From Dirofilaria immitis (Eukaryota > Nematoda > Chromadorea > Rhabditida > Onchocercidae), in the NCBI GenBank assembly GCA_024305405.1, contig JAKNDB010000067.1, forward strand, positions 452,001-516,000: a stretch of 64,000 nucleotides of DNA. The letters are read 5' to 3'. The translations under genes and the position numbers were made by a program. The first letter of the stretch is position 1. Each line of letters begins with the position of its first letter. This document shows positions 27,227 through 39,811 of this stretch, one piece after another. A model generated the notes under the pieces. The model made no database searches, had not been told where the DNA came from, and saw nothing but the letters and a program-made list of their open reading frames with translations.

Positions 27227-30129
27227 AAATTTTGATATCCATTTCCAATTAGTTATAATAACATGATGGATTATTTTCGTAATTCGTTGCTAAAAATTTA
27301 TGAATATACCTAAAATACATCATACATGATGATCTTCATATAAAATCATAAATCGATTAGATTTAAATGATCTTCATTTAAAATCAGAAATCGATTAGAT
27401 TTAAAACAATCAGATTTAAAAGAAAAGTTATAAATTCTTGTAGTAGAATGTAATTTGGATTAATCTATTCTTTTGTAATCATTTTTTGTCGTATAACATT
27501 TAGCAATCAAACATTTATTGAAATATAGAAATTGTTTATCGATCAAAAATTATCTATTCATTTATGGTACTCATATCATTTTTCGTATTAATATTTTGCA
27601 AAATTAAAAAATTGAAATATTTAGAGAAGAGAAAGAAAGAAACAAATTTGATTAATAAACAAATTTCCATTCTTTATGAATTTAATTTCAAAAATAATTT
27701 TTACTAAACTTTTTGTAATTTTTTAAATTAAATCAAATTGCTATATGATATGATCTATCAGTTTCGATATGATACGATCTATCAGTTTTGATAAATTAAT
27801 AATATTTAAATTGAAAATTAATATTAATTTTAAATTTTTTAAAACAAATACTTGTCTATATATGACAAATAAGTATTTTAAATTTAAGCACAATTTTCTA
27901 TATTATACAGGAATTTCAATGAAGTAACAGAAGCATTCATTAATCAATCTTAGATCTAAACAATTTGCAAAATAAACTTTTTTTAAAGTTTAATTATTTC
28001 ATATCGTAAATTAGCTTTTGAATGTTTATAAGGAAATTAATATAATAGGCGATGTTTTATGAATATTTAAAATTAATTTCGAACATTTCAGCATTCGAAC
28101 TATTTGCTTATAATAATTTTTGTAATTAAATTATTATACTAATCTTTGTTTTGATTTATTTACATAAAAGAAGTAAAATTATTTAAATTTTAATTAATAT
28201 TTTGCTGTTTTCTTTTTCTATTATTGTTTATGTAATATCAAATTAATTACGAATTGATTTTTTTTTTTGTTTATTTGAAATAATTTATTGAAAAATTTTC
28301 AAATTAATCGATAATGGATTTTCTCATAAATTTCTTAGAAGATACTATTAAAATATCATTGCATTATTTTATAAATTTTATTTTATTTATGGCTTTATTA
28401 AATTGAAGAAATTTTACATAGAAAATTTTATATTTGCTATTTTTAAGAATTGATTAAATAATTTATTTCTATTTATTTCATCCATAATCATTTCCACTAA
28501 AATTATTTCAAATTTTTGATAGCAAATGGAATGGATAATTGAGCTTTTTATTTTTGTCAAATAGCTATCGATAAAAATTTTTTTTTTATAGCATATAAAA
28601 GTGTTATGTAAATATTTATCATCTATCTTTTACATTGTTTCATATGAAAAAAGATGATAAGTGATTGGTTGAATGATTGACTGATTGACTGAATGATTGA
28701 TTGATTGATTGATTAATAAGCGAATTTTTTGGATTATATCAGAAAACTATTCATAAAAGCTCTTATGCAATGCATATTTAAATTTAAAAAAAAATGCCTT
28801 TTTTTTAAGCTAACAAAATAAATAACCTTCAAGCCATTAAAATTTAAATTGTAATTTGTGTTATCTTCAGCTTAATAACAATCATTTTAGTGTTAAAATT
28901 CACCATTTTTTGATAATCTTCAGCATGATTGTTATCATTAATTGACATTCAGAAGGACTATTCAAACGGCAATATATTCTGAATTAATTCTGAAAAATTC
29001 ATAAAATGACAAGAATGAATTAGGAAAATGTGAAATTCCATCTCCAATATTTCTCACCGAAAATTCATATGCTAATAATTCTAAGTGTGGCATAAAAATG
29101 ATTCAATTTTAATCCGTCAGAAAGAAAAATTTTCTCGAAAAAAAATTCAAAAATAGTTTGAAGTTCAAAATTCAATAAAAACATGAAAAAGTATCAATGT
29201 ACCTTGAATAGGATAGAGAATCTCCGATTGTTGAGCCAATAAATTGAGATTGAAGAGTTGTTCGAAGATTGATTCAGATTGAGAAAACGATAAAAAACAA
29301 AAGTATTATTCAGAAGAAACTGTTTGAGATTCGAATTCGATATCATTTCTTTGATATCAATTTATCAATCAAAGCATTACATATCTTATAAGCAATGCTA
29401 AAAGCCGCTTATGTATTTTCCGCAAATTTTGTTTTATATATCAATATCTGTTTGTTTTATTATAATAATGATAATGATAAATTAATTATCTGTCTAAAAT
29501 CTGAAATCAGACAAAAAATTCAACGATTGATAAATTATTCTAGAATTGATTTTAGTTGATCAATGACTGTCTATTATGATCTCTTCATTTCTCTTCACTT
29601 CTGATCTTTACAACTTCGATAAGCAAAACATGCTAGATTCAAGCTACTTCTTCTTTGTACCTACATCTAATCCTCAAACTTCTGATTTTTAGATGCGTTA
29701 TCTTTTCATGATCAATGATTCTTAATTTATATCATTTTACTTTCCCGGTATTCGAATTATTTAACTATTTCGTTTAACAAAAAAAAAAAAAAATTTTATC
29801 ATTTCGATTGATTGCTGTTATCAAATTATGTCGCTTTTCCGCGCCCTCATCATCAAATCATTCTATTCACTTTCGCTTTTTCGTTTTGCTCTGTCATCCT
29901 TCTTCTTCTTTTTTTGAGTATTCAATATTCGAATGACAACAACTAATTCTCGAACAACTAATTCTCGACTTCTTTCTCTTTTCTTCTTTTTTCATTTTCT
30001 CTTATTTTTGGCAATTTTTTTTCTTTTTTTTTTTTGTTAGAATGAACGAAATATGCTGAAAATTAAATGATTTTCACGCCTTTCTATATATTTTTATGAT
30101 AATTGAAATTTGTTAATTATGAAATTATC

Positions 30130-31350
30130 ATCCATTTCACATAGTTATAAAATTTATTTATTCTCTCTAGTGATAAGAGAGATTTGCATATTTTTCATTA
30201 TTACTGATAAATAGCATTTATTTCACATAGTTATAAAATCTATTTTTAATAATGGATATAAATTAAAATTTATTTATTCTCTCTAGTGATAAGAGAGATT
30301 TGCATATTTTTGCATTATTACTGATAAATAGCATCCATTTCACATAGTTATAAAATTTATTTATTCTCTCTAGTGATAAGAGAGATTTGCATATTTTTCA
30401 TTATTACTGATAAATAGCATTTATTTCACATAGTTATAAAATCTATTTTTTAATAATGGATATAAATTAAAATTTATTTATTCTCTCTAGTGATAAGAGA
30501 GATTTGCATATTTTGCATTATTACTGATAAATAGCATCCATTTCACATAGTTATAAAATTTATTTATTCTCTCTAGTGATAAGAGAGATTTGCATATTTT
30601 TCATTATTACTGATAAATAGCATTTATTTCACATAGTTATAAAATCTATTTTTTAATAATGGATATAAATTAAAATTTATTTATTCTCTCTAGTGATAAG
30701 AGAGATTTGCATATTTTTGCATTATTACTGATAAATAGCATCCATTTCACATAGTTATAAAATTTATTTATTCTCTCTAGTGATAAGAGAGATTTGCATA
30801 TTTTTCATTATTACTGATAAATAGCATTTATTTCACATAGTTATAAAATCTATTTTTTAATAATGGATATAAATTAAAATTTATTTATTCTCTCTAGTGA
30901 TAAGAGAGATTTGCATATTTTTGCATTATTACTGATAAATAGCATCCATTTCACATAGTTATAAAATTTATTTATTCTCTCTAGTGATAAGAGAGATTTG
31001 CATATTTTTCATTATTACTGATAAATAGCATTTATTTCACATAGTTATAAAATCTATTTTTTAATAATGGATATAAATTAAAATTTATTTATTCTCTCTA
31101 GTGATAAGAGAGATTTGCATATTTTTGCATCATTACTGATAAATAGCATTTATTTCACATAGTTATAAAATTTATTTATTCTCTCTAGTGATAAGAGAGA
31201 TTTGCATATTTTTTCATTATTACTGATAAATAGCATTTATTTCACATAGTTATAAAATCTATTTTTTAATAATGGATATAAATTAAAATTTATTTATTCT
31301 CTCTAGTGATAAGAGAGATTTGCATATTTTGCATTATTACTGATAAATAT
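30130..31350. repeat. higher-order satellite, about 204-base dimer, 6 copies
   Basis: Twelve copies of a core, CTCTCTAGTGATAAGAGAG followed by ATTTGCATA, recur at alternating spacings of about 87 and 117 bases (30163, 30279, 30366, 30483, 30569, 30686 and so on). The short and long monomers form a dimer of about 204 bases. The long form carries an extra segment with TAATGGATATAAATTAAAAT. Every monomer contains an exact POU octamer (ATTTGCAT) and a TGATAA GATA site. It lies upstream of the short ced-1-like gene. Confidence 0.95.
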
Positions 31351-31816
31351 GTTAAAACGATTCAAAGACTTCATCTTTTAATAGCAGATAAGAATTTCTT
31401 GCTTATCATTATTTTTATTCCTTATAATTTAATATTTTCACATGCAATTTTCATCTTTATAATTTTTCTCTCCTATTTCTATACTCTTTTCAATTCTATG
31501 ATCAATTCTCGAACAAAGGTATCGATGATGAATTTCATATTTTAAATTGATTTTTTTTTTTGAAATAATCAGATTTTATCATTACTGAATTAATTATAGC
31601 AATTATTCCATATAATACTGCATTCCTGCTGATTAATCATTGCAGTATATGATTCATCAGTTTAAATTTATTCCTTTCATTGATTCTCTCACTTTATTTC
31701 TCTCTTTAAAATTATCACAATTTGTAGAAATTTTCACTTAACAAATTTTTACAAATTGACAATCCAAGAAGGCTGATTTTTTTTGTTTTTACGAAATAAA
31801 ATAGAAATAGAGTAAA

Positions 31817-31915
31817 TCTCGAGAATGACCTTTTTCAATCTCATCTTTATAAAAAACATATATGTATATCTCGAGAATGACCTTTTTTAATCTCATCTTC
31901 ATGAAAAACATATAT
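31817..31915. repeat. 52-base direct duplication
   Basis: Two copies starting TCTCGAGAATGACCTTTTT at 31817 and 31869, each ending in an AAAAACATATAT-like stretch. Confidence 0.85.
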
Positions 31916-32619
31916 ATATTTATTCGTTGGCAATTAACTATGTCAGTTAGATTTATTAAGTTGATAAATTTGCTATAATCAGAAAATATCAGTAGATGAA
32001 GATGAAGAAAAAAAAAGAGTTATAAAACATCGCCAATATTGATTGTTTACATTCAATCTGATCAAAAATAAACAAAAAAGCTGAACATCTAAGCAAAGGA
32101 ACATCTCGAAATGATTCAATATTTTATTTCCCATAATTTATAAAAGCTTGCAAGTTTATTAATTCCTGATTAAATTATCATTTTTCAATACATCAATAAA
32201 TGATATTATCAACTATGGTTCAGTTAACATTTCTATATATCCCATTTATACAATAAATCACTATTTGAAGGATAGAGAGTTATAGATAAGAGAATTAATC
32301 GTTATGCCCTTTATATCATCTTCTCATCCTATCAATAAATGATTGATTTGTCGTTTTTGAGTTATTGATATTTGACCTTTGTATGAGAAGATAAATGTGA
32401 ATCGATCAATATTTACTTCTTATAAACTTCTTCAATGTTACTTCGACAAGTAGTATAAACATATATCTTTCTGAATTCAATGTTATCATATATGTTGTAC
32501 TTTGTTTCTTTAATCTTTCTTTGATTTGTTTACTTTATTCTCTTTATAATTGATTAATTTATTAACTGAAAATAGAAAAGTATGAAAAATGATATTTGGA
32601 TAAAGTTGGAAACAACGAT

Positions 32620-32787
32620 AGGAATGTTTAGTCGAGAAATTAAGATTCTCAAAAAGTCTTACGATGAACATATTCTTAGATAGGAATGTTTAGTCGAGAA
32701 ATTAAAATTCTCAAAAAGTCTTACGATGAACATATTCTTAGATAGGAATGTTTAGTCGAGAAATCAAGATTCTCAAAAAGTCTTCAC
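32620..32787. repeat. 62-base tandem repeat, about 2.7 copies
   Basis: Copies start AGGAATGTTTAGTCGAGAAA at 32620, 32682 and 32744, the last one partial. Confidence 0.9.
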
Positions 32788-33472
32788 GGGAATGTTAATT
32801 CTTAATTCTTTTATATAAAAATTGAAACTTATCAAGATAAAAATGTGAGGCGATCTTTTTTATAGTAATGACATTTTCTTTAGATATTGTGTTTGAATAA
32901 AATCAATAACTATTTGCATCATTCACTAGTCCCTTTTCTTATATCTGTTATTATTTGTCATTTTATTAAAATCTTCCGCTTTTCATTCCTGATGTTTATA
33001 TCAAGGAAGAATTCTATCAATTGTTTGTTTATTCAATTTCTATGCATACAAAAATTCATTTATCTAACAAAGTTATTCAACTAACAAACATTATTTATCA
33101 ATTCAATTAATCTAATTATTAATTAATTAATGGAAACCCCCCACCTCCTATACTTTGATTCTTCTATCATTGTTTATTTCAATAAATTAAAATTCTTATC
33201 ACTAATATTGAAGAAAATTATTTGATAACTTTTTCTTTTTTTTTTCAATATCATCAAATTCTTTTTCCAAATTTTCAAATGCTCTAACAAATAGATGATA
33301 TCTTAACATCTGTACTATTAACAGTCCTTATCAGTAACACTGCTCACTTGATATTTCTTCTATTGATCATAAGGATTTTCATCCCTCAGTAAATTTTTAA
33401 CGTCCTTTATAATTGCTAAGATCTAAAATTAAACCTTCTTTTCTTGTGTTTATTTAGAAAAAATAAATAAAT

Positions 33473-33600
33473 AAATCGTTATCAGTTACAAAGTTTATTC
33501 TTTAGTGATTCTTTAGGCTAGACCAAAGAACGTATTAAATCGTTATCAGTTACAAAGTTTATTCTTTAGTGATTCTTTACCTTCGATCAAAGAACGTATA
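33473..33600. repeat. 64-base direct duplication
   Basis: Two copies starting AAATCGTTATCAGTTACAAA at 33473 and 33537, diverging slightly near their ends. Confidence 0.85.
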
Positions 33601-34930
33601 AGAAAGAATCAATGAATTCTAAAAAGTGAAGATTAAAGAAAATAGTATAATAATTTGGAGAAAAATAGGGAATAGTGTGATTTGTAGGAGATTATATTAA
33701 TTTTTAGAGATGGAGAAACAGATAACTATACATAACTATAGTAGCAAAGATTGAGAGTAATTGTGAATTTTCTCTTTCTTAGTGTAGCGTTCTGGTATAG
33801 TTGAGAAATCAACAAACCTCTTATGAGGTACAGACTTTTTGTTATTTATAAACTGTACATTCTCATTTCTTGTTATCATATCACCAATAATATATTAGTG
33901 TATTCACATGATATAATTACTATCAATGTGATACATTAGTTATTATAGGTAAGTATTTTTTTTTTTTTTTTATTTTAACTATGTCCTTAATTGCTATGAT
34001 AATTTAATCAAATTAAGCAAAAAAAGATAAAAACGGGCACAAACTTATCACGAAAAAGACACTATTTGAGATGAACTTATCACGAAGATCAGATAACAAA
34101 CATTAGATACTATTTAATATAGGTTAATATTAATAATAAATTACATGATATGTATAGTATTTTTGTGAAATATCTTACATTCGTAATTGTATTGCTCTTT
34201 TCTCTTCTCTCTCCTTCTCTCTCGTTTTTCCTCCCTCTCTGTGATCATTTCAATGCTTCTCGTCTTATTTTACGATTCTCTATCATGTACTCTCCTGTGG
34301 AATATATGAAATTAATCGGCAAACAGGTAAAAAGGGTACTAACCGATGATGTGTCATCAATTGATCAACGAAACAAATTAAAAATCAATCGCTTTAGATT
34401 CCTCAGTGACAATCAGATTGTTATTGTCATTATAGGACTTAGAAATCTTTTTTTTTTTCCTCACTTTTAAATAAAAAATTGTCTTATTTTCTAATAGAAA
34501 GTAGTAAAAATAGAAAATAGTATATTAATTTTTTTTTATTTTCATCTTACATTTACATATTTTCATCTAAAACTAACTATCATTAAATTGAAAACTTCTT
34601 GAACTTATTTGTTAAATTCTATTACAGTATGATCAAATGTTGTAACATATTTATTTATCAATTTGTATTCCTAAACTTCCTTTACAGTAATTTCTCATTT
34701 ATTCAATAATTACGATACTATCAGCGGAAAGCTTTAGAACACTAAATTACATAGTCATTGTTAGCATTACTGATTTTTTCTTTGAATAAGACAAAAAGAG
34801 AAAGATTACTTTATCAAGTGTGAATTCATTCATTCTGATTTACTTTTATCAGTAATAGTGTAATAATATTATTGATCATAAAGATAAAGTACGTATTATT
34901 CGTTACTAATCATTCGTTACGTATCAATTT

Positions 34931-34947
34931 TTCTTTTTTTTTTTCAG
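34931..34947 (+). promoter_or_regulatory. probable spliced-leader acceptor of the short ced-1-like gene
   Basis: A T-rich tract ending TTTTCAG at 34947, 9 bases before the start codon. The arrangement matches the acceptor before the long paralogue. Trans-splicing is inferred. Confidence 0.45.
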
Positions 34948-34956
34948 CATTGATCG

Positions 34957-37900
34957 ATGGAGGGACGACCATTTCATTAGTATGTACATCAACCCTTATT
35001 CTCTATTTAATTAATTGTCTTTCTGTGGATGGTGTCCTGATGAATGCAAAAATGTATGCCCAGTAGAAGAAGAGTATGTACTTCTCTATATTTTTTAGAA
35101 TATTTCAAAATGTTCAAAAAGAAAATGAAATCGATTGTTACTAGATTTCTTTGAAAAGAATAAGATAAATGTTATTCATAAATTTGCAGCATAAAGATAG
35201 AATGAATGTTTTAGCTTTCTTTCTTTTTTTTTTTTTTTGCTGATGTGATTAATGATTTTCTAATATTACGAAAGATATAAAATTAAAGCATAAATTTAAA
35301 TTAATATTTAAAGAATAAATTCGAGAAAAAAAACTTTTCGAGGTTGAATTGATTTTATGGTAGATATGGTACTGTATAGCAAAAGCGATGTAATCAGAAT
35401 ATTATTCTTAAACGTATTACTGTAGATACAGATATGATTGAGTTTTTTTTGATACTTATTGTACAAGGGAAGATATTAGACAAAGAAGATTTACAGAAAA
35501 TATAAAGCAAGCTTATATCTCTGATAGCAACTAATGTATTTCTTGCTCTTTCTCTTACTGGAATGATTTTTGAATGACGTTATATGGATTTGAATACTCA
35601 GTATTTGGCTTTTCATACTTGCAAATGCTCCTGGATTGAACTATTCTTCTAACTAAAGACACTTAATAGGTTGTATATTGGCCTTTGCATCTCTAATTTC
35701 ATAATTTAGTATTATTCTTCCATATCAATCATTTTCAAATGATGTTGCTTTGCATAATATGCATATTTCCCTGTCCAAATTTCAGTTTTTGCCATCTTTG
35801 TTTAAGAGATGCAAAGTTTCTGCCAGGTAATTTTTCATATTATTTCCTATTACATTCCATTACTGTTAACCATTGAATCATTTAGATGAAAGCGAATTCT
35901 ACAAAGGTTAGAATTTATATGATCCAATTAAATTTTATGCAAAGTTCTTTAAACATCAAATTTTACTTTAGCTATTTTATACATTGTTTTCTTTAAAATG
36001 GGCAATTAAACTCATTGGAATCAATGTTACTAATATTTTCGATGCGTTATTTTCGATAAAATTATTAACGATTCAGCATCCCTTTATTTCATTCATGCTT
36101 TATTCAACGTCGTATTTAGAATAATGCATAATTCATTTCCTCGATATTTCTCTCATGTGTTTTGCCTTCTTTTCCTCTCATTCATTTAATGCTATTCTAT
36201 CAATATTCAAAATCCAGTGATCTTCTATTTGTTGAATAACATTGTATTCGCTAAAATTGATTGATAGATAAAACTGGACAACCTTCCTTTTCCAATCTGT
36301 GATCAACTATCACTGAGCTGTTGTTTTTCAATAGTCTGATAGAAATGATTATCATATTGCTAATCTAGGTAATTTATATTAAATATACAGAACCAAAAGA
36401 TAAAAGCATCAATCTACATTCAAAAAGGTATCTTTCAAGCAATCAGAATTATAATTAATAGGAGGAAATTATTACGAATTATTATTACAAATTACTTAAT
36501 TATGAAGAGAAAAGACTTCAAAATTTTTTAATTTTAGTGTTTCAGATATTGCTTGACCTATTTATTTATCTTTTTTGGTTTTTCCTTCAATATATTTTCC
36601 AGCAAAATTTAGCTAATTTGATAAAACACGATGTTACAGTTCTATTTGATTTATTACAGTTTAAATGATTATATATTTGAATTTACATTTTATATACTTT
36701 AGTAGTTTTTCAATTTTTTAGAACTGAAGAGTTGAGCTTACAAAAACACCAGCAAAATGTTGTGTTGCATACCACGCAAGCTTGCTGGGATCTCTCACAG
36801 GGATTTCGTTGTAAAGTGAAGACGTAAGCTTGAGTTTATTTTCCAATTTTCTTTTTGATTCTAACCGTATGGATTTTTGCTGATAACGAATTATACAATC
36901 ATTAATAAAAATTATTCGTGGAAATGATAGGCTTCAATAATCAACAAGTAAAATATAAGTAGAAATAGTTTGTGGTTGATAGCATTAGTCGTGTTTGTAA
37001 CGACATGTAATTTTGATTGTATATTATTTATCACTTAAAATTAAATAGTAATTTAAACATGCAAAATATTTTGTTTAATGGATCCGTTTATTGAATAATT
37101 TATGAAGAATTTAAGCACTTAATATTTGATTTCATATCTTAAATAATGAAAAGAATGTCAGATAGATGTATCAGGACAAATTAATAGCTAAAACTCTTAG
37201 TTTACATGAAATAAATTTCTTCAGTAATGGAACAAAACTATCATATAAGGCATTGCCAACGAAGAAGAAAATAACTGTCTACAAATGCTGTCATGGATAC
37301 TACGAAACACCAGAGGAAACTTGTGAAGGTAAGTCAGTTTTATACGTATTGAACTTCTAAGCGATAAGTTTAGTTTACTTTAGTATGATGGCGAATTGCT
37401 TATTGTTTCGCTTTTTTTCGCATGAAATATGTGAAAATAGTTTTTGTCTAAGATCGCATCAATGAAATTTTCGTTTAAATTGACTTATTATTAAAAATAT
37501 GAAAATTTGGATATTGATTTTGGTGTCACAACAAAGAGAGCTTTGTATGAACTTGTTCTACTTTAAATGACTTCCTAGAATTTTAAAATCATTTTATATT
37601 CACTCATAAGATTATCGCGTATAATTTGCGTTTCTTTATATGGTGATTTTTTGAATTCTTGATGTTTACAGTTTGCTTGGAGGGTTATTATGGCAATAAC
37701 TGCAGTTTACATTGTAACTGTTCGGAAAATGAAATATGCGATAATGTGATTGGGTGTTGCGATCTACTCACGAAGTCTTGCCGTATTATGCGTATGTTAT
37801 TTCGTATATCTTATCAAGTCGTAATCTTCTAATGTCGGATTTATAAGATCTTAGCTTACATTTTAGCAGTCCGAGATCTTTCAAAATGTTTTTAAGCTTA

Positions 37901-39811
37901 ATGAGCAAGTTGTAATTAGATATTTGTTAATATAGATTTAATTTAAAATGGACATTATTGAAATTATTTATAGGAAGTGCTGCAGTAAAAGAATTTACTG
38001 AAAGTAGCAGCTGGTTATTTCCTGCTCTCCTGGCATCGCTGTTGGCTGTTGTCGTGCTAACATTTGGAACATTCTTTTATCGAAGAAAATATAGGAAGGA
38101 AAAGGATCCTGATCTTCCAACTCTTACGTGAGTTTTTTTGATCTGGTTTATGGATAATTTGCATAAAATCATCTTTTGCTGCAAAAGCCAGTGTGTAGTT
38201 CATCAGTTTGAGTGTACAAACTTTGTATTTAATTTCTGTCAATTTGAATTCATTCAATTTTCAGTTATTATCCAAATGTCAAGGAACTTTTAACCCAAAA
38301 CGAAATTGAAGCACGAGAATTCAACAACCCAATGTATCGTAGATCAGCGATTGAAGTGATGCCGATAAAGATTATACCGAATGAGCAAGTACCTATAGCT
38401 AAAAATGCGCACTTGAGAAGTTCTTCAGTTACACGTACGTATTATCCTTTTGTATGAAACGTTTTTACTTGGCGCAAGAGTCGAAAAAATCAAGTTTATT
38501 CTTTATTTTTAATATGTTTTCATCTCTAATTAAAAGCAGTTGTCAAATATTTTTAAATATTATTAAAAATTACAATATATTTTGGTTTTCAGATGAATAT
38601 GCAACATTGGATTACGCCTTATCATCAAGTATGGAGCCTTTATTGAAAATCATAATTTGCTGCACGTGTTATTAATCATTTTTTTTCTTTTGATTTATTA
38701 ATATAGTATACTATATTTTCATTCATTTTTCTCGCTTAATTTACTGCTATATATGTACTGCTCATCCAGGATCATTTTTATGGATATCACTTCAATCACT
38801 AATCTATATTCACTTATTGAATTCTCATATTTCAGTTTTGCTACGGGTTGAAAGTTTTTTGTTTAGAAACTTGCGGTGAATTTAAACTGACAAAACTTAA
38901 ATACAAAATTCATAAATTCGAATTGATGATTCACATAATGACTAACTAAAGCGAACAAGAGAACGTTTGCTCAATTATGTGTAATGCAAACATAAAAAGA
39001 AAAAAAGTCATGTAAGAGTTGAAAGATCAAGGTCTTTCATTTTCTTATGATTTTCTTCGATAGAAGAAATTTATGATATGATTCATGCCCTCTTGAAGAA
39101 GTAAAGATTATCAACTTCCAGTGCTAGCTTCTACTGAAAAACTTTTTTCTTTATCGGTTGCACTTATTGTTTGAAGTTTATCATGTGTTTTTATACAAAA
39201 CAAAATTAAAAGTACATATATATTATTGAATTTTTTTCAAAAAAGCTGCCATATTTTCATACTATAATTAATAAAAGTTGATATATATATCGAACGGATG
39301 AATCATATCATTAATTAATACATCAAACGTACTTTCATTTCTCCTCATTGCTTAATCATTTATTTTCTAAGGTTAATTGGCTTTCAATATTCAACTTCTT
39401 ACACACTAATAAATTTTAAAAATAATATACTAAGATTTTTCATCTATTTATTTGCTTATTCTTTTTTCTTTATTAAGCTTCTTTAATTATTACAGTTGAT
39501 GGGTAGTGTTTTTTTTTTCAAGTTCTATTCTTAATCATCTTAATTTTTGCACTTTTGTTAGCGAAACAGTTCACTAATTTTTTTCCAGTGCAAGTCGTTT
39601 TCTCGAGAGTATTAAAATAATATATTAGTATCGTTTCAAACTTCTTATCTTGCTTCGTGGCAATTTAAATATCAGCATATACAATTACATTATAAAAATG
39701 TCATATGATATAAATGTATTCATTTCAGGTCCATATGAGGTCCCACTGCATTCAACACCTTCACCGATTACCCGATCCATTGAAAATTTAGCAAATGAAG
39801 AGAAGAAATAA
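34957..39811 (+). CDS. short CED-1-like receptor: EMI, one EGF, TM, NPxY tail
   Basis: Exons: 34957-35073, 36722-36823, 37225-37328, 37672-37791, 37974-38127, 38265-38434, 38593-38628, 39729-39811; about 295 residues. It has a signal peptide, a reduced EMI-like region (NVCPVEE, TTQACWDLSQGFRC, KCCHGYYE), one EGF-like unit (YYGNNCSLHCNCSENEICD, then GCC), a membrane segment near residues 162-185, RRKYRKEKDP, NNPMY (NPxY), YATL (YxxL) and PYEVP. The EMI exons (102 and 104 bases) and the EGF exon (120) match the long gene's exons 2, 3 and 20 in length and phase, and RRKY..K..DP..PT.TY.P is shared in the tail. It therefore looks like a CED-1 paralogue without the central EGF array. The function is unknown to me; a modulator or decoy in engulfment is inference. 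The first exon needs one extra base at 34977-34978 and at 35036-35037. With these it encodes a good signal peptide in the right phase. Confidence 0.82.

Larger units (their letters stand above)
24598..34956. other. intergenic region between the two ced-1-like genes
   Basis: About 10.4 kb with no coding exon I can support. Composition is strongly AT-biased, with several local duplications and one large satellite (all listed separately). Frames at 26070-26484 (-), 31306-31545, 32887-33084 and 34150-34470 are AT-driven or overlap repeats. No transposase or reverse transcriptase motif was seen. Confidence 0.6.
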
